Part shown: one piece after another, positions 31,140-39,160 of the stretch | How positions within the stretch are numbered: position 1 is the stretch's first letter | Layout of the letters: every line of letters starts with the position of its first letter | Origin: Leidyana gryllorum EB-2025a | Taxonomy: Eukaryota; Apicomplexa | Direction of reading: 5' to 3' | Length of the DNA: 40,502 nucleotides | Assembly: GCA_048772705.1 (NCBI GenBank) | Contig: JBLWGC010000066.1 | Span: 1 to 40,502, forward strand | The notes under the pieces: generated by a model | The model's database searches: none | What the model was told of the DNA's origin: nothing | Seen by the model: the letters and a program-made list of their open reading frames with translations, nothing else | Program-made: the position numbers and the translations under genes

Positions 31140-31212
31140 TGGACCTCACAGGATTCGAACCTGCGACTTCGTGGCTGACAGCCACATGCTCTGCCAACTG
31201 AGCTGCAAGACC
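31140..31212 (-). tRNA. tRNA-Asn body with GTC (Asp) anticodon
   Basis: D-arm, anticodon stem TGTGG/CCACG and T-arm are those of Asn. Loop CTGTCAG reads GTC. The acceptor has mismatches. Confidence 0.65.
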
Positions 31213-31339
31213 CACTTACAATCTTCTTCCAGGCAAAGGAAGAATTATAGCTTTAGATAGGTGTCAAATCTGCCCACATCATAAGAGCCATCATTCCGTT
31301 TCCTTCATCATATCCGAGGCTGGAGCAGTGACAAAGCTG

Positions 31340-31378
31340 CACGGCCTGGATATCGATCCGCGGATCTCTCACGTGATG
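31340..31378 (-). pseudogene. tRNA-Ala 3' fragment
   Basis: Plus-strand GCACGGCCTGGATATCGATC equals the reverse of the T-arm/acceptor at 31021-31035. No 5' half. The rest of 31213-31450 has no recognisable gene. Confidence 0.45.
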
Positions 31379-31455
31379 CCCCAGGTTTCCTATGTAGAAC
31401 TCAGGATTCTCAGGCCTTTTCTGCCCCCATTCGTCAGTGCAACTGTGGTGACCTG

Positions 31456-31528
31456 TCCCCTTTAGTCTAGGTGGTTGGTATATGCGGCTCCTACCCGCAC
31501 CATCCCGGTTCGAGTCCCGGCAGCGGAA
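31456..31528 (+). tRNA. tRNA-Glu body with TCC (Gly) anticodon
   Basis: D-arm, anticodon stem TGCGG/CCGCA and T-arm are Glu-like. Loop CTCCTAC reads TCC. Two acceptor mismatches. The smaller relics at 12077 and 16216 show the same shift (CTCCCAC). Confidence 0.62.
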
Positions 31529-31588
31529 ATGCAGTTGGGTGTGCTTGTAGGCAACATACTGCATTCTTACTCCCGACTCATTGATCCG

Positions 31589-31661
31589 CACCGCCCACGG
31601 GACTTCAATCTGCGACTGCAAGATTAAGAGGCTTGCGCTCTACCGACTGAGCTAGGACGAC
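31589..31661 (-). tRNA. tRNA-Lys(CTT)
   Basis: Loop CTCTTAA reads CTT; stem CAAGC/TCTTG with one mismatch; acceptor and T-loop changed at a few sites. Confidence 0.7.
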
Positions 31662-31740
31662 AAGGAAACTCGAAACTTAGTTACAGTCTATCTGCCTCAG
31701 GGTGGAGCCATGCAAGTCATCGGACAGGTCCACCAAAGTC

Positions 31741-31793
31741 TTTAGTATTTCCGCCGGTCACGCGGAAGACCTGTGTATGATTGCCGGTCTTAC
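31741..31793 (+). pseudogene. tRNA-Asp, 5' truncated
   Basis: Anticodon arm (CCGCCGGTCACGCGG) and a degraded T-arm. No acceptor strands. Confidence 0.5.
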
Positions 31794-31849
31794 AGCACAG
31801 CTCGTTTCGCTATAGACTTCGTTCGGTGCTCACTCAAAAGATGCGAGCT

Positions 31850-31912
31850 CCAGCCACCGAGGATCGATCATGACTCCCTGCCTGGAGAGACTTCGTGACA
31901 GCTAGACCATGA
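31850..31912 (-). pseudogene. tRNA-Val pseudogene
   Basis: 3' acceptor GTGGCTG and D-arm relic CTAGACCATG; the anticodon arm is lost. Confidence 0.5.
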
Positions 31913-31998
31913 ACGCAGGGACTGTTTGATATATCGAGTGGAGCGTACACTTGCCCTCTGTCTTGTCTGGCCAACGTTGTTGAAATGCTGCCGGCCCA

Positions 31999-32637
31999 TG
32001 TTGTGGTGTACCAGTTAGTGCAATGGGAAGTGTCTTGTGCTCGCAACCTGGAGGTCGCAGGATCGAATCCACGGCCCTGCACTTCGCCCTTGGCTAGCCA
32101 CCTCGACCGGCACATGGCTGCCCTTAGTATTGTGATCCAGTAGTGCAGTGGTAACTACTCGGACTTGGGACCCGCAGGTCGGCGGATCGAATCCCACCTC
32201 GGACAACTGTGCCAAGACCCCCAGGTGACGGGTGAGGGCAGGTCGAGGATGGAGGACGGGTGGGGGAGCCCCCAGGAGGCCCCACAGCGTCGTACACGCA
32301 CGTCTAAGCTGCACACTGGTCTGCAGTGCCACGACATGTTCGGCGACTGCGCCAATAGCACAATGGTAATGACTACGGACTTATGTTCTGAAGGTCGGTG
32401 GTTCGAGTCTCCCCGCGGACAAGCCTGACTCCACGGCATTGTCAACGGGACTGGCTGCTTAAGGTAAGTCTTGTCCATACGTGTGCAGGTGAAGGCTGTA
32501 CACGCGCGCGCCAAGACATTTGAGGCAAGACCTTAGCTGTAGCACATAGGTAGCGTTAGGTCCAACTTAGATGCTTTTTAGAAAAGGAAAAAAGGGGGAA
32601 CGAACTCGACAGTCGGCACTCACCCTGGAGCACAACA
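31999..32637. mobile_element. LTR-like element with three tRNA-like modules, independent copy 3
   Basis: Same ends (TGTTGTG/CACAACA) and near-identical interior, but a different 5-bp target duplication: GCCCA at 31994-31998 and 32638-32642. This proves separate insertion. Modules are at 32003-32082, 32130-32206 and 32338-32422. Close similarity between copies suggests recent movement or conversion. Confidence 0.78.
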
Positions 32638-32642
32638 GCCCA

Positions 32643-32715
32643 CATGGCGAAATGGATAGACAGCGAAAGCCTCTTCGCGTGTTGCAGTCGCGGGTTGCAG
32701 CACCGCGAGCGGTGC
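32643..32715 (+). pseudogene. Lys-like tRNA relic interrupted by element copy 3
   Basis: The 3' part (GCAGTCGCGGGTTGCAGCAC, then CGCGAGCGGTG) is Lys-like. The 5' part (GGCGAAATGGATAGACAGCG) recalls the Arg D-arm at 33427. A plausible acceptor start GCCGG lies on the other side of the element at 31990-31994, so the element appears to sit in the acceptor region. Confidence 0.45.
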
Positions 32716-32760
32716 TCATAGAGGCTGTTCGGGAGCAACCTCGATGTACAAGGGTCACAC

Positions 32761-32835
32761 GACGGGCGTTCGCTCACTTGGTACAGCATCTGACTACGGC
32801 GGGTGCGGCGGGTAGTTCACCTTTTCTCCCACCGA
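32761..32835 (+). pseudogene. tRNA-Tyr pseudogene
   Basis: CATCTGACTA and the end TCCCACCG place it in the Tyr family; the T-arm is lost. Confidence 0.5.
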
Positions 32836-32849
32836 CACTCGACTTCTTA

Positions 32850-32930
32850 TGCGAGAAGTGGGGTTCGAACCCACGCGGAATTAACTAGTGGATCTTAAGG
32901 CCACCCCATTAACCTCTCGGGCATTCTCGC
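32850..32930 (-). tRNA. tRNA-Leu(TAA)
   Basis: Perfect acceptor GCGAGAA/TTCTCGC; loop CTTAAGA reads TAA; T-arm GTGGG-TTCGAAC-CCCAC perfect. Class II, 81 bases. Confidence 0.92.
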
Positions 32931-33020
32931 AATTCAGCATCGAAATAATTAGTCTGGGTTTCTTCGGGTAGCCAGTGCCCTTAAAGGCGGGCGAAAGATA
33001 CTAACGACCATGTGAGTGGG

Positions 33021-33097
33021 GTGTGAACACAGCGCCTTACCCACTAGGGCATTCTGGTGGGCGCAAGTCTGCATCGGTGCGGAACCCATTCTGTGCA
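33021..33097. pseudogene. Two tRNA-Leu halves fused head to head
   Basis: 33021-33050 is the 5' half of a Leu(CAG)-type gene on the minus strand (GAACACAGCGCCTTA). It joins directly to the 3' half of a Leu(CAA)-type gene on the plus strand (GGCGCAAGTCTGCAT to CTGTGCA). Confidence 0.6.
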
Positions 33098-33178
33098 ATG
33101 GTAATCATTCCAGGGCGGATTCACCCATCACTTCGAGTCTACGGCTGTACGTAGCCGGTTGTATCCCCCTTCCCATTC

Positions 33179-33250
33179 GGCTGTCTGGTCTAGTGGTATG
33201 ATCCTTCCTAAGGGTGGCAGGAGTCCTGGGTTCGATTCCCAAAACAGCCT
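33179..33250 (+). tRNA. tRNA-Pro(AGG), loop U33 changed
   Basis: Loop TAAGGGT keeps AGG but has A at position 33, which is almost always T. Stem CTTCC/GGCAG has one mismatch; acceptor one mismatch. Probably impaired. Confidence 0.65.
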
Positions 33251-33345
33251 TTTGCTAGGCGCTGACGAGGTTCTAGGAGAGTTGATACACTCATCCCCTG
33301 TTCGAATAAGATAACGAGTCTTTTGAACTCCGCCTGCCATGTCAC

Positions 33346-33386
33346 TCGACAGCTACTAGATTCGAACCAGTGGGGCCAGGCGATAC
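33346..33386 (-). pseudogene. tRNA-Ser 3' fragment
   Basis: T-arm and 3' acceptor of the Ser(AGA/TGA) type only. Confidence 0.45.
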
Positions 33387-33426
33387 TGACGACTCAGGCG
33401 TGTAAGACAGTGAGGTTGTGGGTTGT

Positions 33427-33496
33427 GCGGTGGTGGCGTAATGGATAGCGTGTTGCCCGGAGGCAAAGGTTGTGGGTTCGAGTTCCGCCCACCGTT
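33427..33496 (+). tRNA. tRNA-Arg(CCG), anticodon loop one base short
   Basis: Acceptor GCGGTGG/CCACCGT pairs throughout. Stem TTGC/GCAA encloses CCGGAG, one base less than a normal loop around CCG. Only copy of this Arg type in the window. Confidence 0.65.
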
Positions 33497-33687
33497 CTCT
33501 GGTCTCGCTCAACAGTGGAATCGAGAAGAGTGACTGCCATTCCGAGCCATGCAGACTTGCGCCATCCAAACTCAAGTTCGGCACCGCGGGCCACACCGCG
33601 ATCTGTGTCGCAGTGCTGAGCTTGAGAGCTCGAAGTGCCACTGTTGAGGAAGCGAGGCCGGGAAAGTTCACTTGGGTTTGGCGGATA

Positions 33688-33760
33688 GGCGGCTATCTCA
33701 AGTGCCAGAGAGATGACTTTGCAGGCCAAATGTGCGGGGGTCGATACCCAGGTCGGGGAC
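33688..33760 (+). pseudogene. tRNA-Ala(TGC) pseudogene
   Basis: D-arm GGCTATCTCAAGTG and TTTGCAGG mark Ala(TGC); extra bases disrupt the arms. Confidence 0.5.
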
Positions 33761-33819
33761 CTCTTGAAGCAAAAAGACGCCTGTGAAGCATTTTCTAGGT
33801 GTGTCCTCCTGCGGACGCT

Positions 33820-33876
33820 CAGCAGTGCGTCGTTTCGATCGAGCGGAACTTTGGGTCATGAGCCCAACACTCTCCT
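33820..33876 (-). pseudogene. initiator tRNA-Met, 5' end lost
   Basis: 3' acceptor, T-loop GATCGAAAC and loop CTCATGA (CAT) are present; D-arm and 5' acceptor are replaced. Confidence 0.65.
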
Positions 33877-33918
33877 CGTGTCTCTCTGAGTGCTACAGCC
33901 TCTGTCGATCTTTCGACT

Positions 33919-33988
33919 GCACTTGTGGTCTGAGGGCAAAATGCGACCGTGCTGAGGTCGTAGAGCGGACTGAGTTCCCGCAGGTGCA
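33919..33988 (+). pseudogene. tRNA-Gly(TCC)-type body, loop GTGCTGA
   Basis: Acceptor GCACTTG/CAGGTGC and stem CGACC/GGTCG are intact, but the loop has no Gly anticodon and the T-arm is broken. Confidence 0.55.
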
Positions 33989-34001
33989 GCCGTATGCAAG
34001 T

Positions 34002-34067
34002 CGGACGACCTGTCTATCGATCTCATCTCGCATGTCAATGAGCACTCTACCCATTGAGCCAGCGGTC
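34002..34067 (-). pseudogene. tRNA-Ala pseudogene
   Basis: GGACGACCT and CTCGCATG relics with a destroyed anticodon arm. Confidence 0.45.
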
Positions 34068-34196
34068 TCCAACTTCGAAGAGCTATTGCATGCGGTGCTT
34101 GATGAGTGGACGATTGCCATTGAAAATCTGCGGAACGCTGCTGGCAAGCTCGAGTCGCACGGCTGCGAGGAATGACACCAAATGTCACAACCTCTT

Positions 34197-34265
34197 TGCC
34201 TCAGCCGTGGATCGAACACGGGACTTCCAGTCAGTCTGGCGCTCTCCCAACTGAGCTACCGAGGC
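34197..34265 (-). pseudogene. tRNA-Phe pseudogene
   Basis: Acceptor GCCTCGG/CTGAGGC, D-arm AGCTCAGTTGGGAGAGC and T-arm GTGTTCGATCC are Phe-like. The anticodon arm reads CCAGACTGACTGG: a CTGAAGA loop with about four bases removed. The best Phe relic in the window. Confidence 0.6.
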
Positions 34266-34331
34266 GGTAGGTAGTCACGGAAGGCGGTGAAAATGAGCAT
34301 TTATCGCGGCCGCATGCCGGAATCGACAGTT

Positions 34332-34414
34332 GCCAACTTGCTCGAGTGGGGAAGAGGGGTAGATTGGGATCCAACTGGGCCTGGGCCGCGCTGGTGCAGA
34401 TCCAGCAGTTGTCG
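34332..34414 (+). pseudogene. tRNA-Ser pseudogene
   Basis: Class II ends GCCAACT/AGTTGTC; the anticodon region (TTGGGAT) and T-loop are lost. Confidence 0.5.
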
Positions 34415-34482
34415 TGCGATGTGATTGGAGGGGTCTGAGCTATTCCCAGCATCAGACCCTCATATGGATCGAGACATCGAAT

Positions 34483-34554
34483 GCCTTCTTAGCTTAGGGG
34501 CAGAGCATTCGCTCAGTAAGCGAAAGGTCGCCAGTTCGATTCCGGCAGAAGGCT
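34483..34554 (+). tRNA. tRNA-Thr(AGT)
   Basis: Anticodon arm TTCGC-TCAGTAA-GCGAA; acceptor perfect; one T-stem mismatch. Confidence 0.87.
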
Positions 34555-34616
34555 TGACTGCATCGACGGGCACCTGCAAAGCTCAAGTCTCTCAAGCTCC
34601 AATCATCTTAGCCGAG

Positions 34617-34689
34617 CCTCGTAGTTCAGCCACCAGAGGGTAAGTCTCTTAGCCACAAGTTCGCAGACTGGAACCTATCAGTACCTGAG
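34617..34689 (+). pseudogene. Unassigned tRNA-like, CCTCGTA family
   Basis: CCTCGTAGTTCAGC start and CCTGAGG end, with GGTAAGTCTCTTAGCC between. No standard anticodon arm. Confidence 0.45.
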
Positions 34690-34765
34690 GCACCCGGTTG
34701 ACCCGACAGACCACGTCTTGTTAAGAGGGTACGGCTCTCGGCTTAAGCTGCAGCTGAGTGAGTCG

Positions 34766-34838
34766 TCCACTGTATACTAAGTGGCTAGGATATGCGGCTC
34801 TTGAGCCGCACGATCCGGAATAAGTTCCGGCAGTGGAA
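34766..34838 (+). pseudogene. tRNA-Glu body with palindromic anticodon arm
   Basis: Acceptor and D-arm are Glu. The anticodon region TGCGGCTCTTGAGCCGCA is a perfect palindrome: the stem extends to eight pairs with a two-base loop, or leaves an eight-base loop. No usable anticodon. Confidence 0.65.
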
Positions 34839-34913
34839 GTCATTCAACTACTCAAGCAAAGTGCTCCACTAATCTCCGTCGATAGCGATTTTTCGTTATA
34901 CCCGGCTTACATT

Positions 34914-34985
34914 GCCTTCTTAGCTTAGGGGCAGAGCGTTCGCTTCGTAAGCGAGAAGTCGCCGGTTCGATTCCGGCAGAAGGCT
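34914..34985 (+). tRNA. tRNA-Thr(CGT)
   Basis: Identical to 17396. Intact. Confidence 0.95.
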
Positions 34986-35052
34986 TTGATGCATCGATAG
35001 ACTTATAAGGAATGGCTGCCATCACGTACAAGATTGAACAGGATGGTGTTCT

Positions 35053-35118
35053 GCATATTGCGGTCTAGTGGAAAACTCTCTCGCGGGCATCGAGATAACC
35101 CGATTCCCGACAGATGCA
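35053..35118 (+). pseudogene. tRNA-Gly pseudogene
   Basis: Gly ends remain; the T-arm is shortened and the loop reads CGGGCAT. Confidence 0.6.
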
Positions 35119-35165
35119 AAATGATGGCCGCATGATGAGTTCGTCGGCGGTTCCGATTCCGACCC

Positions 35166-35238
35166 TGGGAGTGGAGAGGATCGAACTCTCGACTTCCGGA
35201 TTATGAGACCCACGCTCTACCGACTGCGCTACACTCCC
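35166..35238 (-). tRNA. elongator tRNA-Met(CAT)
   Basis: Perfect acceptor GGGAGTG/CACTCCC; loop CTCATAA; T-arm intact. This is the uninterrupted form of the gene split at 17710. Confidence 0.9.
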
Positions 35239-35315
35239 TAGTAATACTTCTCTCGATGCATCTCCTCCTGTCAAAAGGGTGCACGAGGATGCTGTATCCA
35301 CAACACACTCGCTTA

Positions 35316-35374
35316 GTGGGGCCGGGGCTCGAACCCCATACGAGGAACTTGTTAGGCTCACATCTTAACTGACC
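35316..35374 (-). pseudogene. tRNA-Ile/Val-like pseudogene
   Basis: Third member of the family at 9131 and 20863; loop CTAACAA reads AAC. Ends missing. Confidence 0.45.
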
Positions 35375-35559
35375 GAAAATACGCAGAGTTTCGGTAAACA
35401 GTCACTGGACCAAACAGCCGACTGATGTGCTCAGCAAAGCACCATGATTGGCCTCGTCCACCCCGTCGAACAGTCATTCCACAGCCTAATACTGACATGG
35501 AGTAGGGGTTGTACCCCACACCACTTACAATTCGCACGGGATTCCCGCGTTCCACTCTC

Positions 35560-35642
35560 GGCAAGGTGGCCCAGTGCTTGAGGCGGCGACCTGCTAAGCC
35601 GTTGGGTTTCACCTGCGTGGATTCGAATCTCACTCTTATCCG
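35560..35642 (+). tRNA. tRNA-Ser(GCT)
   Basis: Class II; GCGAC-CTGCTAA-GCCGT reads GCT with one stem mismatch; T-loop TTCGAAT. Acceptor imperfect. Confidence 0.72.
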
Positions 35643-35754
35643 TAGCATTCGGGGAGAGCGCAACTGCTTCAATGATTGAAATGAGGTTTCTGCCCGACTC
35701 GTTCTCGCTCTACACTGGACGCTATACCAAGTCAATTGTACTGTCTGATGCACC

Positions 35755-35825
35755 GGCTGTTTGGTCTAGTGGCATAACTCTCCTTCGGGTGGAAGAAGTC
35801 CTAGGTTCGATTCCCACAAAAGCCC
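35755..35825 (+). tRNA. tRNA-Pro(CGG), drifted
   Basis: Loop TTCGGGT reads CGG; stem, D-loop and 3' acceptor (AAAAGCC) each carry a change. Confidence 0.65.
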
Positions 35826-35906
35826 GCTTTGTTGTTGGCTGACTCGGCAAAACACGTCATCTCAAGATGGTACAGGCTCTCCCCAAAGCCTCAACTCGGG
35901 CACTTG

Positions 35907-35979
35907 TCCACTGTAGTCTAAGTGGCTAGGATCTGCGGCTCTCACCCGCACAGTCCGGGTTCAAGTCTCGGCAGTGGAA
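35907..35979 (+). tRNA. tRNA-Glu(CTC)
   Basis: Anticodon arm TGCGG-CTCTCAC-CCGCA; acceptor perfect; one T-stem change. Confidence 0.9.
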
Positions 35980-36027
35980 ATCCAGCTGAATGTGCTGTTC
36001 CATTCTTACTTTAGGGAGATAACTCCA

Positions 36028-36100
36028 CACCTCCCGCGGGGCTCGAACCTGCGACTGCAAGATTAAGACTCTTGCGCTCTACCGACTGAGCTACGGCGGC
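36028..36100 (-). tRNA. tRNA-Lys(CTT)
   Basis: CAAGA-GTCTTAA-TCTTG reads CTT with G at position 32; acceptor has changes (CCTCCC side). Confidence 0.75.
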
Positions 36101-36166
36101 AAGAAAGCAAGGACGCAAAAACCCGATAGCCTGACATCTAAAGTGGCTTTGGTACCCACCAGCCTC

Positions 36167-36213
36167 AGCAAGTTGTGGCCGTGCATACCCAGGCCCGAAT
36201 CCTGGCTTGGATA
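36167..36213 (+). pseudogene. tRNA-His(GTG), 5' half lost
   Basis: Anticodon arm GCAAG-TTGTGGC-CGTGC to the 3' end; the spacer on the left is joined directly to the anticodon stem. Confidence 0.6.
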
Positions 36214-36335
36214 GTATGTCCGCGATATCTCGAATGGGAGATGTGGGTGAAGTCTCTGCCGACCCACCATCGGGCGTAGCTGCCCATGTCCTGTCTTTAT
36301 CGCTTCACACTTCCATTTGACGGCTCCGCTAGTCG

Positions 36336-36406
36336 GCGCTATGGCCTAATGGATATGGCATCGGTCTACGGAACCGGGGATTCTGGGTTCGAGTCCCGGT
36401 AGCGTC
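36336..36406 (+). tRNA. tRNA-Arg(ACG)
   Basis: Acceptor GCGCTAT/GTAGCGT, anticodon arm TCGGT-CTACGGA-ACCGG, T-arm perfect. Intact. Confidence 0.95.
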
Positions 36407-36508
36407 TGGGCGAATGGCCGCGTTGCAGCCTGTTGAGTCAACAACTCAGATCCTGTCTTAGCTGTTCGGGATGGGTCGAGTGCCGTGTTGCGTCAACAGC
36501 TATCAGAC

Positions 36509-36568
36509 GGGCTGTTCTGGGAATCGAACCCAGGACTTCTTCCACCCGAAGGAAGAACCATACCACTA
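36509..36568 (-). pseudogene. tRNA-Pro(CGG), 5' end lost
   Basis: Everything from the D-loop to the 3' end is Pro(CGG); the 5' acceptor is replaced by unrelated spacer. Confidence 0.65.
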
Positions 36569-36626
36569 CCATTTCAAGTCGACATGCGCGGCAGTGGCTC
36601 CTCATACGGCTATCAAGCTTGCCTAG

Positions 36627-36699
36627 CACCGCCCGCGGGGCTCGAACCCGCGACTGCAAGATTAAAAGTCTTGCGCTCTACCGACTGATCTAGGGCGGC
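36627..36699 (-). tRNA. tRNA-Lys(TTT)
   Basis: Anticodon arm CAAGA-CTTTTAA-TCTTG; acceptor and B box intact; one A-box change (AGATCAG). Confidence 0.92.
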
Positions 36700-36830
36700 A
36701 AGGAAGCTCTAAACTTAGTTACACCCTATTTACCGTTGGGTGGAGCAGTGGAAGTCATTGAACCCGTGCAATGTGCTCCAGTAACTTCAGTCAGTCAATG
36801 GTGACTGATGCGTGATCTCCAGCTAACATT

Positions 36831-36902
36831 GCCTTCATAGCTTAGGGGCAGAGCATTCGCTCAGTAAGCGAAAGGTCGCGGGTTCGATTCCGGTAGAAGG
36901 CT
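36831..36902 (+). tRNA. tRNA-Thr(AGT)
   Basis: TTCGC-TCAGTAA-GCGAA; one acceptor change on each strand (GCCTTCA/TAGAAGGC) which still nearly pairs. Confidence 0.85.
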
Positions 36903-36951
36903 TTGCACACAAGCCGATCTATTCTGAAGCTGTTTCCCTTTTGCGCACATT

Positions 36952-37024
36952 TAGCAGTGTCGTTGTTTCGATCGACGGACCTTTGGGTTATAAGCCCAAC
37001 ACTCTTCCACTGAGCTACACTGCT
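36952..37024 (-). tRNA. initiator tRNA-Met body with TAT anticodon
   Basis: Initiator ends and the T-loop GATCGAAAC are kept. Stem TTGGG/CCCAA is intact but the loop CTTATAA reads TAT. One extra base in the T-stem region. Would pair with ATA if used. Confidence 0.7.
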
Positions 37025-37160
37025 CAGTCTGCAACATGTAAGAAGTAGCCGAAATGCGATTCTCGAGATCTTAGTTCCCTGACTGCCTTACCGAAGTGGG
37101 CTAACGAGGTGGTCGGTTCTGAGGGCAACTTGTCCCGTCGGTTTAACCGACGACCATTAG

Positions 37161-37210
37161 GGCTGTTCTGCGAATCGAACCCAGGACGCTTCCACCCCAA
37201 GAAAGGATCC
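37161..37210 (-). pseudogene. tRNA-Pro fragment, loop GGG
   Basis: 3' acceptor, T-arm and loop TTGGGGT; D-arm and 5' acceptor are lost. Confidence 0.55.
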
Positions 37211-37311
37211 AGAGCAACAGCCGAATACTTGGGTGCATGCAACCGGATATACAAATGGAGACTCGAATCCACTGTGGCCTTCTCCAGCCTATTCTTGAGG
37301 ATGATCGCCGT

Positions 37312-37394
37312 TGCACAAAATGGGATTCGAACCCATGCAGACTTGCGCCTACCAGAACTTGAGTCTGGCCCCTAGACCACTCGGGCATCTGTGC
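37312..37394 (-). tRNA. tRNA-Leu(CAA)
   Basis: Class II; anticodon arm CCAGA-CTCAAGT-TCTGG; acceptor GCACAGA/TTTGTGC paired; T-arm ATGGG-TTCGAAT-CCCAT. No intron. Only intact Leu(CAA). Confidence 0.93.
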
Positions 37395-37661
37395 GTTACT
37401 TTATTTCTGAGTTCCAGAGTGTTAATGGCTTCCGTTGTGACGTCGATGTCGTTCTGAGTGTACCGCCCCGAAGTACTTTTACGGCCCGAGTTGCTTACAT
37501 GGCAACGCATGTGATTGTAGTGGTGGCATCAAATATTCGACGAGCAAACTCCTTCGCGCCGCGGGTTGAGGAGTGGACTTCTTACAACGTAGTTCGTCTG
37601 ACACTCCTGTTCCATTCCATCCTGATCGAGATCGCTACCTCTACAGCCTCGCTCAAAGATT

Positions 37662-37733
37662 ATCCGAGTCGTCTAGTGGTTAGGACAGCACGTTGTGGCC
37701 GTGCAAACCCAGGCTCAATTCCTGGCTCGGACA
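37662..37733 (+). tRNA. tRNA-His(GTG)
   Basis: Anticodon arm GCACG-TTGTGGC-CGTGC and T-arm perfect. First acceptor pair is A-C. Confidence 0.88.
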
Positions 37734-37812
37734 AGCAGTCTAAAGTGCATTGCTTTTCGCCCCGGAATGTTGAAAATATCGTTGCAGCCATGGTCAAATC
37801 TGTACGATCGGC

Positions 37813-37882
37813 TGCACCTCCGGGACTCGAACCCGGGCTGCGAGCATGGGAAGCTCGCATCCTACCCTTGGACCACAAGTGC
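37813..37882 (-). tRNA. tRNA-Gly(CCC)
   Basis: Anticodon arm CGAGC-TTCCCAT-GCTCG; acceptor GCACTTG/GAGGTGC; T-arm perfect. Intact. Confidence 0.93.
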
Positions 37883-37943
37883 ACTCAAGAAAGAGCTTCA
37901 GCACCCCGAGACTCGGCCGCAGTCTGCCTTAAGCTAGTGGGTG

Positions 37944-38018
37944 CCTCAGGTACTGGCAGGTTCCAAACGCGCGACTTTGTGGCTGAAAGACTTACCCTCT
38001 GCTGACTGAGCTACGAGG
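37944..38018 (-). pseudogene. Unassigned tRNA-like, CCTCGTA family
   Basis: Cleanest ends of the family: CCTCGTAGCTCAGTC start, CCTGAGG end. The middle (GGTAAGTCTTTCAGCC) still forms no normal anticodon arm. Confidence 0.5.
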
Positions 38019-38076
38019 CTACGATGATTGGAGCTTGAGAGACTTGAGCTTTGCAGGTGCCCAGTCGATGCAGTCA

Positions 38077-38148
38077 AGCCCTCTGCCGGAATCAAACCGG
38101 CGACTTCTCGCTTACGAAGCGAACGCTCTGCCCCTAAGCTAAAAAGGC
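38077..38148 (-). tRNA. tRNA-Thr(CGT)
   Basis: Anticodon arm TTCGC-TTCGTAA-GCGAG. Acceptor GCCTTTT/AGAGGGC pairs by wobbles. T-loop TTTGATT. Confidence 0.82.
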
Positions 38149-38221
38149 AATGTAAGCCGGGTATAACGAAAAATCGCTATCGACGGAGATTAGTGGAGCA
38201 CTTTGCTTGAGTAGTTGAATG

Positions 38222-38288
38222 ACCACTGGCGGACGTGAAACCGGATCGTGCGGCTGAAAGCCGCATATCCTAGCCACTTAGACTACAG
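38222..38288 (-). pseudogene. tRNA-Glu(TTC), 5' acceptor truncated
   Basis: TGCGG-CTTTCAG-CCGCA reads TTC. T-arm and 5' acceptor are damaged. Confidence 0.6.
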
Positions 38289-38403
38289 AGCCGTACCCTC
38301 TAACAAGACGTGGTCTGTCGGGTCAACCTTCAACAAAGGAATTGCAGAATCCTGCAGTAGAAAGTGGAGGGTCTCTCTACTGACCTCTGAAACATTGTAA
38401 GCG

Positions 38404-38476
38404 GGTCTTGTAGCTTAGTCGGCAGAGCGTGTGGCTGTTAACCACGAGGTCGCAGGTTCAAAACCTGCCAGGACCG
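38404..38476 (+). tRNA. tRNA-Asn(GTT)
   Basis: Acceptor GGTCTTG/CAGGACC pairs throughout, which none of the other Asn copies achieve. Anticodon arm TGTGG-CTGTTAA-CCACG. Confidence 0.93.
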
Positions 38477-38616
38477 GCTTCAGAGGCACCCTAGACATTG
38501 ACTGCGGTACTGGTAGTTAGACTCCGCGGCTGCTTTGAAGATGGCCTGAAACGCTCGAAGATGTTGGATCTCCATCCTGACCACAATGCAATGAGTCTGG
38601 AGCGCGGCATAATTTT

Positions 38617-38689
38617 GGGCCTATGGCGGAATGTAGCGCGTCTGACTCCAGCTCAGAAATTTGGGTGTTCGAATCACTCAATCAGACCT
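38617..38689 (+). pseudogene. tRNA-Trp(CCA) pseudogene
   Basis: D-arm, anticodon arm TCTGA-CTCCAGC-TCAGA and B box match 3049; the 3' acceptor does not pair. Confidence 0.65.
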
Positions 38690-38857
38690 CATGTTCTTCC
38701 CGTATGGGGCGCAACCTGACAAGAGTGGAATTCGGGTCGACGCCCTTCCAGCGCTGCGCCGTCTACAGCTCTCCGCCAGTGTCTAAATGGCTTTGATGTT
38801 TGATTCCACCTCGGGGGATCCAGCATCCGGGTCGGTGCCATCTGTCGTCGCAGCAGT

Positions 38858-38931
38858 GGTCGCGTAGCTCAGTCGGTTAGAGCTTGAGCCTAATAAGCTC
38901 AAGGTCCCCGGTTCAAGCGCGGGCGTGACCA
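38858..38931 (+). tRNA. tRNA-Ile(AAT)
   Basis: TGAGC-CTAATAA-GCTCA; acceptor intact; one T-stem mismatch (CAAGCGCGGG). Confidence 0.88.
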
Positions 38932-39026
38932 AGGGAGTGGATCTCGATACAGAGTTGCCCCCCGAGGAAGCCCCAACATTCCACGACCAATACGCATGGA
39001 ATCCGTTATTAAGCCCGAGCTTCCTT

Positions 39027-39097
39027 GCCACCCAGCTCAGTCCGTAGAGCGCAAGAGTTGCAATGGAGAATTCGCGGGTTCGGGCAGCGCGAGCGGT
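39027..39097 (+). pseudogene. tRNA-Lys pseudogene
   Basis: CAGCTCAGTCCGTAGAGCGC D-arm and CGGGTTCGGGCA T-arm relic; anticodon arm lost. Confidence 0.55.
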
Positions 39098-39160
39098 CCG
39101 ATTCAAGCTTGCTGAACCGTATGTGAAGCCACTGTCTGCGGCATGCCGAGTTCGACCGTT

